Of a DNA stretch of 6,814 bases, positions 1 through 6,325 are shown one piece after another. Under the pieces are notes generated by a model. It had not been told where the DNA came from and ran no database searches. It saw only the letters and a program-made list of their open reading frames with translations. The stretch is taken from the NCBI GenBank assembly GCA_913062745.1, contig CAJXXJ010000211.1, forward strand, positions 1 to 6,814, read 5' to 3'. How positions within the stretch are numbered: position 1 is the stretch's first letter; each line of letters opens with the position of its first letter. Both the position numbers and the translations under genes were made by a program. Source of the DNA: an uncultured Phaeodactylibacter sp. GTDB lineage: Bacteria; Bacteroidota; Bacteroidia; Chitinophagales; Saprospiraceae.

Positions 1-1265
1 TTCGGGCCAACGGCGATACAGATAGCCGCAGTCTGGATAATCAGCTAAAAACGAGCCTGAACGTGATTCCTGAAGGGCCACTTCCGGCTGGCTTGCCGAC
101 TGCGCTGCCGGCTTGTAAAGGTGCGGATATGATCGTGCAAAGCACTGCAGATACTGCCGCTTTGGTCCGCTGGTACGACGCCCCGCAGGAGGGCTCGTTG
201 CTGGGGGAAGGCAACTGGCTGAAACTGGCCGGGCTGCAATCGGATACTACCGTATACATGGCTGTTCGGCAGAAAGCATCTGCGGCCGCGCCGTTCAGCA
301 CCTCAGATATTGCCGGTTTCCGCAGCGAAGAGTCCTACTTTACCATAGTAGCGGAGCATGACTTCCGGCTGGAATCAGTTATGGTGAATTTTCAGCATAG
401 TGGGGGCGTACTGCTGCGGCAGGAAGGGGTCGGCGGCGACTTGCAACTGATTCAGGTAGAAGAGCCCGGCCCGCAGCGGGTAGACCTGGACTTTGATTTT
501 AAGGGCGGCGAGGTTTACCGCCTGTACTATGTCGCCGGGACCCCTCTGGCGTATCACCCGCTGGCGGAAGAAGCCGTCTTTACGGTGCCCAACGTAGCGC
601 GTATAGAGGTGGACACCACAGATGGCAACGAGATTTATCCTTACTTCTATGACTGGGAAATCTCGTATGATTACTACTGTGGCCGTACGCCGGTACCTGT
701 GGAAGTACTGCCGGGCATTCCGGCTGAAGGGCTGGAAGTAAACGCATCGGCAAGCTCAATTGACCTGGCTGTGGATGACGTTGCTGTACAGTTTTCGGCC
801 GAGGCCGGCGCCGAGGTCCTGAGCTACCAATGGAGTTTCGGAGACGGACAGGTCAGCGAATTGCCGGAACCTTTGCATACCTATAGTGACACCGGCACCT
901 ATCAGATAAGCCTGTGGGTGGAAACCGCAGATGGTTGTGCACAGGCTGCATCCTACACGCTGACGGTGGTCGACAGCAGTCCGCCTGCCAATACGAATGA
1001 CCTGGAAGAGGCTCAGCCGCTGCGGGTATTTCCCAACCCCACTACCGGGGAGGTATTCCTGCAGTTTGATTTTACCGGGAGCGAGCAGGTAAGCCTGCGC
1101 GTAATGGATATGCTGGGGCACACCCTGTTGCAGGAGCGGAGGTGGGTTGCCGGGAGTACCGTCGAGCCGCTGGCGCTGCAGCAATTACCCGCCGGGCCGT
1201 ATATCCTGATTGTAGAACTGCAGGGGCGGCAGTTGGTCCGCCAATTAATCAAAGCAACCCCCTGA
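1..1265 (+). CDS. Secreted/surface multidomain protein with Ig-like, PKD and T9SS type A sorting domains (5' partial)
   Basis: This is the 3' end of a large exported protein; 420 residues are visible. The frame is open from the first complete codon at base 3, so the GTG at 63 is not the start and the gene begins outside the window. Visible domains, in order: the tail of a preceding domain (residues 1-25); an Ig-like domain (about 37-90) with the WYDAP...GSLLG pattern of Bacteroidota Ig repeats; a beta domain (about 108-235) ending in YPYFYDWE and then a CGRTPVPV segment; a PKD domain (about 250-322) with the hallmark WSFGDG (bases 831-848) and HTYSDTGTY; and a C-terminal T9SS type A sorting domain (340-420) beginning LRVFPNPTTGE and closing with LPAGPYILIVELQGRQLVRQL. 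In this family the sorting domain directs the protein through the type IX system to the cell surface or medium. No catalytic domain is visible, so the function (adhesin, enzyme or other) depends on the missing N-terminal part. The TGA stop is at 1263-1265, and I see no terminator after it. Confidence 0.9.
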   Translation, partial: RANGDTDSRSLDNQLKTSLNVIPEGPLPAGLPTALPACKGADMIVQSTADTAALVRWYDAPQEGSLLGEGNWLKLAGLQSDTTVYMAVRQKASAAAPFSTSDIAGFRSEESYFTIVAEHDFRLESVMVNFQHSGGVLLRQEGVGGDLQLIQVEEPGPQRVDLDFDFKGGEVYRLYYVAGTPLAYHPLAEEAVFTVPNVARIEVDTTDGNEIYPYFYDWEISYDYYCGRTPVPVEVLPGIPAEGLEVNASASSIDLAVDDVAVQFSAEAGAEVLSYQWSFGDGQVSELPEPLHTYSDTGTYQISLWVETADGCAQAASYTLTVVDSSPPANTNDLEEAQPLRVFPNPTTGEVFLQFDFTGSEQVSLRVMDMLGHTLLQERRWVAGSTVEPLALQQLPAGPYILIVELQGRQLVRQLIKATP

Positions 1266-1290
1266 CATCACCACTTTAGCAAAATTCCAA

Positions 1291-1307
1291 TACCTTAGCG
1301 GCGCTAA
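1291..1307 (+). promoter_or_regulatory. Candidate -7 box with overlapping perfect palindrome upstream of the pseudo-CHAT gene
   Basis: TACCTTAG (1291-1298) matches the Bacteroidota sigma-ABfr -7 consensus TAnnTTTG except for one base, and lies 29 bases before the ATG at 1328, a reasonable leader length. I find no TTG at the expected -33 distance, so the promoter call is weak. The box overlaps a perfect palindrome, TTAGCG-G-CGCTAA (1295-1307), which would cover the start point if the box is real. The motif TTAGC also occurs at 1276-1280. The palindrome is seen directly; a role as operator is inference. Confidence 0.3.
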
Positions 1308-1327
1308 CAATACCGATCCAAGCGTCT

Positions 1328-3769
1328 ATGCGACTCACACTAATCATTCTGCTTGCCACCGGCCTGCGCCTCATGGCCCAATCGCCCGGTGATTTAATGG
1401 ATTTATCTGTCCGCCTGCTGGAAGAGGGGAATTACCGCCTTTCCGAAGAAAACCTGCGGATGTTCATCAGCCGGTATCCGTACCGGGAGTATGACATCGG
1501 CGATGCCTACTACCGACTGGGCCAGGTATCCATGTATCAGGGGCAGCTGGACAGTGCGCGGCAGTACAACGAGCGGTCAATGGAGCTGCGCCGTCAGTTG
1601 GCGGCGGAAGAGCTGGGCAAAAACCACTTGCTGGAGGGGCACCTTCAGCTGCTGCGGGCCAATCCGGTTGCCAGCCTGGCCGCTTTGGAGCGCGCTGCCC
1701 AATTTCCCTTTATTGACGACCCTCTCCTCCCCGCAGAAGTACAGCGGCTTATGGGCGCTGCCTACCTGCAGGCCGTGGAGCTCGATGCTGCCCGGGTATG
1801 CAATGAGCAGGCAGAGCTTATTGTCGAAGTGCTGGAAGGGGCTAATGCGCCTGCGCAATTTCCGATTTTATTACAAAAAGCACAGCTGGCAGTCCGCAGC
1901 GGTTCCTCTGAAAACGCCACCGCCTACCTGAAGACGGCTTTGGAGTTGGCGGATGGGGACCGGCAAAAAGGCCGGGTGCTGCAATTGCTGGCGGAGCAGG
2001 CTCTGCTCGACGGGGATTTCCCGGCGGCCCTTTCCTACGCCGATGAAGGGCTGCGTGCTGAATGGGACCGGAGTGCAGTTTTCCCGGCTGCCTTGCACCT
2101 GCGGGCGGCAGAGGCGCTGATGCTGCAGGGTGATGGCGCTGCCCGGGAACGTATTCAGGCCGCTTTGATGCAGCTTGTGCGGGGATTCCGGCCCCGCAGC
2201 TTCTCAGACAACCCGGCGGAGCGCGCCGTCACGGACAGCAGCTTGCTCATCCGTGCATTCGAGCTGAAGGCACTTACCCTCTTGGCCAATCATCAGGCTG
2301 AACCCTCAGACAGCCTGCTGGAGCAAGCCTTGTACTGCGCTGACCGCGGCCTGCAGCTTTTGGAATCCTACCTGGCAGCTTCGGGCCCACAGCGCCTGCG
2401 GGCGATATCGCTGCGCTCTCACTCATCTCTCTACGACTTAGGCATCGCTGCTGCCTTGTGGCTGGCAGAAAGCAGCGGTAACAAAAATTATGAACTGCGA
2501 GCCCTGCAGCTACTCGACCGTGCCCACCGGTTTGAGCAGCATCAGGCCTGGCAGGAAGCGTATGCCGGGCTGAGTGGTGCCGCCCTGCATTACCCCAGCC
2601 TGCAGGCTAAGATGAAAGAACAGGAAGCGCTGCTTGCGCTGTATGAGGGCAAAGTATTTTTAGTCAGCATAGCGATGGATGCCGGGCAGTCCGGGGCTGC
2701 TTTATCCCAACAGGAGTACCCGTCCGCGGAAAAGGCAAGTGGCGCGGGGGCCTCGCCGCTGGTTCATGCGTATCTGAGCCCGGCTGAATCACTGGGAGCG
2801 TCCCGTCAGCAGCTCGATTTGCAAGCCATGCGCAGTGCGGTTGAAAATGATCAGCCAAAGGCCTTTAGCAAAGCAGCCTGGGCGGTATCTGAGCGCCTGC
2901 TGCAGCCACTGGCTCCTGTTATCAAGGAAAAGCAGTCGCTCAGGGTGTCTGCTTTGGGGCCCGTCCGCGAATTGCCGGTTGAATGGCTGCTCACCGATGC
3001 ACCTGGAAAATGGTGGGTGAAGTGGCACCGGCTGGATTTTCTGGGAGCACAGCAGCAACTTTGCTACACCCTGCGCCCGGGGGAAGCCGGAGAAGCGCCC
3101 GAAGCACTTACGCAAGGGCGATGGCTGGGCGTATTGCCTGGCTTTGAGGCAGATAGCGCCTACAGCCAGGTAACAGGCCTTCCGGCAAAAGAGGCTGAAA
3201 TTTTTAATTATGCAGCGGTGGGCCCGGAAGGTAATATCAGGCCGCAGCCGGCGATGGCCAGTAATTTTATATCGTATGCAGATGAGCTCGGAACCAGGTT
3301 CGAGGCCCGGGTACTTACCGGCGCATCCGCCACGGAGACTACTTTGCGTAAAGCGGCTGGGCAGGCGGACTGGCTGCATTTTAACGCTCCCGTTTTCCGA
3401 CAGCCGCTTATCTCGTCTGAGTCCGGGTTTTTGCTGGCACAGGCCGAAGGGGCTGCGGCAGCGGACGGCTGGCTGCGGCTTTCCGAACTGAAGGACCGCC
3501 CGACGGCTGCGCAGGCGGCTGTGGTAGAACAGGTGCCCGCAGCTATGCAGCCACTGGTCATGCAGGCATTTGGCTTCGCCGGCGTACAACAGCTGGTATT
3601 CGCGCAGAAAGAGCTGCCGGCAGCGGAGTGGAAAGCTTTCTACGAGCGGGGGAGCCAAATGGACTGGGAAAGCGCCTTGCTGCAGCTGCGGCAGTCACGA
3701 TTGAAGAACCCTAAGACCGCTTCTCCACAGCACTGGTTAGGGCTGCGGCTATACCGGGCGCCGCGTTAG
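1328..3769 (+). CDS. Exported TPR protein with degenerate (pseudo-protease) CHAT domain
   Basis: The protein has 813 residues. A short signal peptide (1-17, cleavage likely at LMA|QS) predicts export to the periplasm or beyond. Residues 24-285 form helical repeats of TPR type, for example 56-91 (DAYYRLGQVSMYQGQLDSAR), 135-169, 175-210, 213-245 and 251-283. A helical linker (about 330-445) follows, as in other TPR-CHAT proteins. Residues about 505-810 have the CHAT order: LLQPLAPVI, LGPVRELPVEWLL, RWLGVLPGF, LPAKEAEIF, ADWLHFNAPV, SGFLLAQ, a D-G-W-L-x-L-S-E-L segment, FGFAGVQQLVFA, FYERG and HWLGLRLYR. CHAT domains are caspase-like Cys proteases with an H-F-A-T-H-G motif and an L-S-A-C motif. 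Here the first His is kept (H684), but the catalytic His position is Pro688. The Cys region reads AAVVEQVPAA, and there is no Cys after C579. The protein therefore looks catalytically dead, perhaps a binding or scaffold protein. The start at ATG 1328 is chosen because the signal peptide follows directly. The gene reads in the same direction as its neighbours with short gaps. The TPR part is firm; the CHAT assignment rests on motif order by eye. Confidence 0.8.
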   Translation: MRLTLIILLATGLRLMAQSPGDLMDLSVRLLEEGNYRLSEENLRMFISRYPYREYDIGDAYYRLGQVSMYQGQLDSARQYNERSMELRRQLAAEELGKNHLLEGHLQLLRANPVASLAALERAAQFPFIDDPLLPAEVQRLMGAAYLQAVELDAARVCNEQAELIVEVLEGANAPAQFPILLQKAQLAVRSGSSENATAYLKTALELADGDRQKGRVLQLLAEQALLDGDFPAALSYADEGLRAEWDRSAVFPAALHLRAAEALMLQGDGAARERIQAALMQLVRGFRPRSFSDNPAERAVTDSSLLIRAFELKALTLLANHQAEPSDSLLEQALYCADRGLQLLESYLAASGPQRLRAISLRSHSSLYDLGIAAALWLAESSGNKNYELRALQLLDRAHRFEQHQAWQEAYAGLSGAALHYPSLQAKMKEQEALLALYEGKVFLVSIAMDAGQSGAALSQQEYPSAEKASGAGASPLVHAYLSPAESLGASRQQLDLQAMRSAVENDQPKAFSKAAWAVSERLLQPLAPVIKEKQSLRVSALGPVRELPVEWLLTDAPGKWWVKWHRLDFLGAQQQLCYTLRPGEAGEAPEALTQGRWLGVLPGFEADSAYSQVTGLPAKEAEIFNYAAVGPEGNIRPQPAMASNFISYADELGTRFEARVLTGASATETTLRKAAGQADWLHFNAPVFRQPLISSESGFLLAQAEGAAAADGWLRLSELKDRPTAAQAAVVEQVPAAMQPLVMQAFGFAGVQQLVFAQKELPAAEWKAFYERGSQMDWESALLQLRQSRLKNPKTASPQHWLGLRLYRAPR

Positions 3770-3770
3770 A

Positions 3771-3828
3771 GGGAGAAAACATGTAGTTGGAATCGCCTGT
3801 TGTGGGAGAAAACAAAACAAGCTCCCAC
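3771..3828 (+). promoter_or_regulatory. Structured leader: repeated 10-mer and 7-bp hairpin before the S9 peptidase gene
   Basis: GGGAGAAAAC occurs twice, at 3771-3780 and 3804-3813. The second copy forms part of a perfect hairpin, GTGGGAG (3802-3808) with CTCCCAC (3822-3828), around a 13-base A-rich loop and ending one base before the ATG at 3830. The first copy could pair with the same CTCCC by 5 bp, so the two pairings exclude each other. The first copy is followed directly by ATG TAG (3781-3786), a start codon next to a stop. There is no T run, so this is not an intrinsic terminator for the upstream gene. A role in translation or mRNA processing is inference only. Confidence 0.35.
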
Positions 3829-3829
3829 T

Positions 3830-5932
3830 ATGAAAATCCATTACTTATCTATACCAACGATGAAGAAGTCCCCAAAAGAAGTTGGGGCACCCCACCGTAC
3901 TCTGCCCGCCGACGGGCTGCAGGCCGGGAGGTCTCTGAGCAACAGTCTGCTGCGTAGTGTACTCATCTTCTTATTGTTTTTCGGCAGCGCTCTGAGTGTG
4001 ACGGCGCAGCAGGGGATAAGCCCGGAAGATGTCGCAAAAATGGAGACGGTTATATCGGCCGATATTTCCGATGACGGGCAGCACGTAGCCTACACCAAAG
4101 CCGTGCCGGCCAACCCTTATGAGGAAAACCGGCCTGCCAGCTATCACCTTTACCTCTACAGCCTGGAAAACGGGACAGCTATTCCTTTCATTACCCGCAC
4201 GACGGTACGCTCTGTCAGCTTCAGGCCGGGAACGGATGCGATCACCTTCCTCGCCAAGCTGGAAGGCGACCGCAACACCGCCCTGTATCAGATGTCGCTC
4301 AGAGGAGGCGAAGCGCAGAAAATCTACGAGCACGAAACAGCCATTTCCGCTTACGCCTGGTCAGCGGATGGCAGCCACCTGGCTTTTACAGCTGAAGGTC
4401 CGGAGGGAGAGGAAGAGAAAAGTGTAGACCTTCCTTACGAGCCTATCGTTTACGAAGAGAACCCTTCCTATTCGGTGGGTTATATTATGGAATGGGACAG
4501 CCGCGAACCCAAACGTATGCGCCTGCCCGGCGACTACCACAGCATGGCCTGGAGCCCGGATGGCAAGCGGATTGCAGTTGCTACGTCGCCCACACCTTTT
4601 GTAGACGATTTTTACATGAAACAGCGCATTCAAATACTGGATGCCGAGAGCCTCGAAAAAATCGGCGAAGTAGACCACGCCGGTAAGCTGGACCACTTTG
4701 CGTGGAGTCCGGACGGTGAGCTGCTGGGTATGATAGCCGGCGCCACCATCAATGATCCCATCGCCGGCCGGCTGTTTGTCGTAGACAAAGACGGCGGAGA
4801 GCCCCAAATCCTGCGCCCCGCCGCCGAATGGAAATTCGATGATTTTGCCTGGAGCGGTGACGGAGAGATCATGTTCGTGGCCAGCGAGGGGGTCCACTCC
4901 TTTATGGGTACTATGGACGCAGATGGCTCCGATCTGAAACGCCACGATAAGACCGAGGGGCTGAATCTGGAATCCATGGACCTGGCATCGAACGGCGCCA
5001 TGGCATTTACCGCGAGCTCCGGTCAGTTCCCGAGTGAGGCTTTTGTAGTGCCGGCAGATATGTCAGAAGCGCAGCGTATCACCATGAGCAACCCCTGGCT
5101 GGCAGAGCGCGAGCTGGCTAAACAGGAAGTTATTACCTACGATGCCCGGGACGGGCAGGAAATACAGGGCATTCTGATGCATCCGCTCAACAAGGAAACC
5201 GGGAAATCCTACCCGCTCATCACGGTGGTGCACGGCGGCCCGGAGTCGCATTACGATAACGGCTGGTTGACGCAATACTCCACAGCCGGGCAGATGGCCG
5301 CGGCGGAAGGCTACTACGTATTCTACCCCAATTATCGGGGCAGTACCGGGCGCGGCGTTGCATTTGCTATGTCGAGCCAGGGAGACCCGGCCGGCGCAGA
5401 ATTTGATGATATCGTAGATGGCGTGGATTATCTGATCGACAATTACGATATCGATGAAGAAAAAGTGGGCGTTACCGGCGGCTCGTACGGCGGCTACGCT
5501 ACCGGGTGGATGGCTACTAAATATACAGACCGCTTTGCTGCGGGTGTGATGTTTGTGGGCATCAGCAATAATATCTCCAAGTGGGGCACCACGGATATTC
5601 CTGAAGAGCTGTATTTGGTGCACGCCCGTAAGCGCATCTGGGAAGACTACCAGTTTTTTCTGGAGCGCAGCCCGATTTACTACGCTGATCAGTCGGAAAC
5701 GCCGCTACTGATTATGACCGGTGCTGAAGACACCCGGGTGGACCCCAGCCAGTCAGTAGAGCTTTACCGGCACCTCCGCACCCGTACGGATACGCCGGTG
5801 CGCCTGGTCCTGTATCCGGGTGAAGGGCACGGCAACCGCAAATCTTCAGCCCGCCTTGACTATTCCCTGCGGATGCTGGGGTGGTTCAATAAATATTTGA
5901 AAGGTTCGGAATCGGACTACGCGAAGCCGTAG
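3830..5932 (+). CDS. Exported S9-family prolyl oligopeptidase-type serine peptidase
   Basis: The protein has 700 residues from the ATG at 3830. A second in-frame ATG at 3860 is equally possible. A TTG at 3800 would extend the frame by ten residues but lies just before the leader hairpin. A long n-region precedes a hydrophobic stretch (SVLIFLLFFGSALSVTA, 43-59) and a likely cleavage at TA|QQ, so the mature enzyme (about 641 residues) acts in the periplasm or outer envelope. Residues 70-400 form a beta-propeller of the TolB/DPP IV type. Seven strand motifs are visible, four of them in the AWSxDG form (near 176, 240, 291 and 340). The C-terminal alpha/beta hydrolase domain (about 430-690) has HGGP (468-471), NYRGSTGRG (501-509), the nucleophile motif GGSYGGY with Ser552 (bases 5483-5485), Asp634 in GAEDTRVD, and His667 in GEGHG. 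The triad is thus complete. The family cleaves oligopeptides, often after Pro or as aminoacyl- or dipeptidyl-peptidases; exact specificity cannot be read here, but the single-domain order favours the S9C/S9B-like group. It may be co-transcribed with the upstream gene. A strong terminator follows. Confidence 0.93.
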   Translation: MKIHYLSIPTMKKSPKEVGAPHRTLPADGLQAGRSLSNSLLRSVLIFLLFFGSALSVTAQQGISPEDVAKMETVISADISDDGQHVAYTKAVPANPYEENRPASYHLYLYSLENGTAIPFITRTTVRSVSFRPGTDAITFLAKLEGDRNTALYQMSLRGGEAQKIYEHETAISAYAWSADGSHLAFTAEGPEGEEEKSVDLPYEPIVYEENPSYSVGYIMEWDSREPKRMRLPGDYHSMAWSPDGKRIAVATSPTPFVDDFYMKQRIQILDAESLEKIGEVDHAGKLDHFAWSPDGELLGMIAGATINDPIAGRLFVVDKDGGEPQILRPAAEWKFDDFAWSGDGEIMFVASEGVHSFMGTMDADGSDLKRHDKTEGLNLESMDLASNGAMAFTASSGQFPSEAFVVPADMSEAQRITMSNPWLAERELAKQEVITYDARDGQEIQGILMHPLNKETGKSYPLITVVHGGPESHYDNGWLTQYSTAGQMAAAEGYYVFYPNYRGSTGRGVAFAMSSQGDPAGAEFDDIVDGVDYLIDNYDIDEEKVGVTGGSYGGYATGWMATKYTDRFAAGVMFVGISNNISKWGTTDIPEELYLVHARKRIWEDYQFFLERSPIYYADQSETPLLIMTGAEDTRVDPSQSVELYRHLRTRTDTPVRLVLYPGEGHGNRKSSARLDYSLRMLGWFNKYLKGSESDYAKP

Positions 5933-5950
5933 TATCAATGGGGACGGAAT

Positions 5951-5997
5951 AAAAAAGCCAGCCACCGGAAGTTTGTTTTCGGTGGCTGGCTTTTTTT
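5951..5997. terminator. Strong intrinsic terminator, probably bidirectional
   Basis: An 11-bp perfect GC-rich stem pairs GCCAGCCACCG (5957-5967) with CGGTGGCTGGC (5980-5990). It is extended inward by A-U and G-U pairs to a short T-rich loop, preceded by six A (5951-5956) and followed by seven T (5991-5997). It begins 18 bases after the S9 peptidase stop. The flanking A and T runs would let it work in both directions, fitting the convergent arrangement with the Nudix gene. Confidence 0.93.
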
Positions 5998-6325
5998 ACA
6001 CCCGTAATTAGTGCTTTATTCGGCCTGAGTGGGTCGGGTGCAAACCAGGTTGTCGCTTTGGAGTTTTTCGCTAAAGCGTACACATAGTAGTGGGGCAAAA
6101 ATAAGTTTTCCAATTGCTCTGTTAGCTTTTGCCTTGATAAGCCCCAAAACCCGCCCGATGGTCGGTTTTGTGCCTCCTCAAAGCAAAACCCAATTGGAAA
6201 ACTTCTTTTTCGAGAAGCCTATAGGATAACATGCGGCTCTGCCGGGTTGCGCGGAATAGGCAGGTACTCCGAATACCCCCAATCTTGATGCGGAGCATCG
6301 TTGCAAAGTCAAAATCATCAGGGGG
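5998..6325. other. Gene-free convergent intergenic region
   Basis: About 330 bases lie between the terminator and the Nudix stop. They are AT-richer by eye than the flanking genes. The short open frames here (up to 75 codons, both strands) run across the terminator, the inverted repeat or the Nudix 3' end, have no recognisable domain and look like chance. The main structure is the nested inverted repeat at 6097-6210. Bases 6211-6325 hold only small palindromes, such as CCTATAGG at 6218-6225 and GATGC-GGA-GCATC at 6287-6299. No tRNA or other known RNA gene is recognised. Confidence 0.6.
6097..6210. repeat. Long nested inverted repeat (114 bases, 20-base arms)
   Basis: AAGTTTTCCAATTG (6103-6116) is perfectly complemented by CAATTGGAAAACTT (6191-6204). 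After one mismatch (T6102 against C6205) the pairing resumes with AAAAA (6097-6101) and TTTTT (6206-6210). Inside lie a second stem, TTTTGC (6127-6132) with GCAAAA (6183-6188), and an inner hairpin, CAAAACC (6145-6151) with GGTTTTG (6164-6170). The three stems nest in order. I see no target-site duplication at the outer ends and no coding sequence. Possible explanations are a MITE-like element, a structured RNA, or a 3' stabilising or terminating structure for the Nudix transcript. The pairing is directly visible; the function is unknown. Confidence 0.7.

Noticed and set aside
63..65. GTG as the start of the first gene
   Set aside because: The same frame is open without a stop back to base 3 and encodes sequence typical of a preceding extracellular domain; the gene is cut by the window edge.
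2789..3658. A 289-codon open frame on the - strand
   Set aside because: It lies wholly inside the CHAT-like gene, has low-complexity Arg/Pro/Ser-rich composition and no domain; it is a GC-driven shadow.
3802..3828. Intrinsic terminator for the pseudo-CHAT gene
   Set aside because: The stem is real, but no T run follows on the + strand.
5063..5623. A 186-codon open frame on the - strand
   Set aside because: It is antisense to the conserved catalytic part of the S9 peptidase, with no recognisable domain.
5886..6113. A 75-codon open frame on the - strand
   Set aside because: It runs through the strong terminator and into the S9 gene end; no family resemblance.
6097..6210. Insertion sequence ends
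   Set aside because: The inverted arms are present, but there is no transposase between them and no flanking target duplication; at most a non-autonomous element.
6029..6229. A 66-codon open frame on the + strand starting with GTG
   Set aside because: It spans the nested inverted repeat and has no recognisable motif; chance is the simpler explanation.
6287..6299. GATGC-GGA-GCATC mini hairpin as a Nudix terminator
   Set aside because: Only 5 bp with a 3-base loop and no T run on the - strand side.
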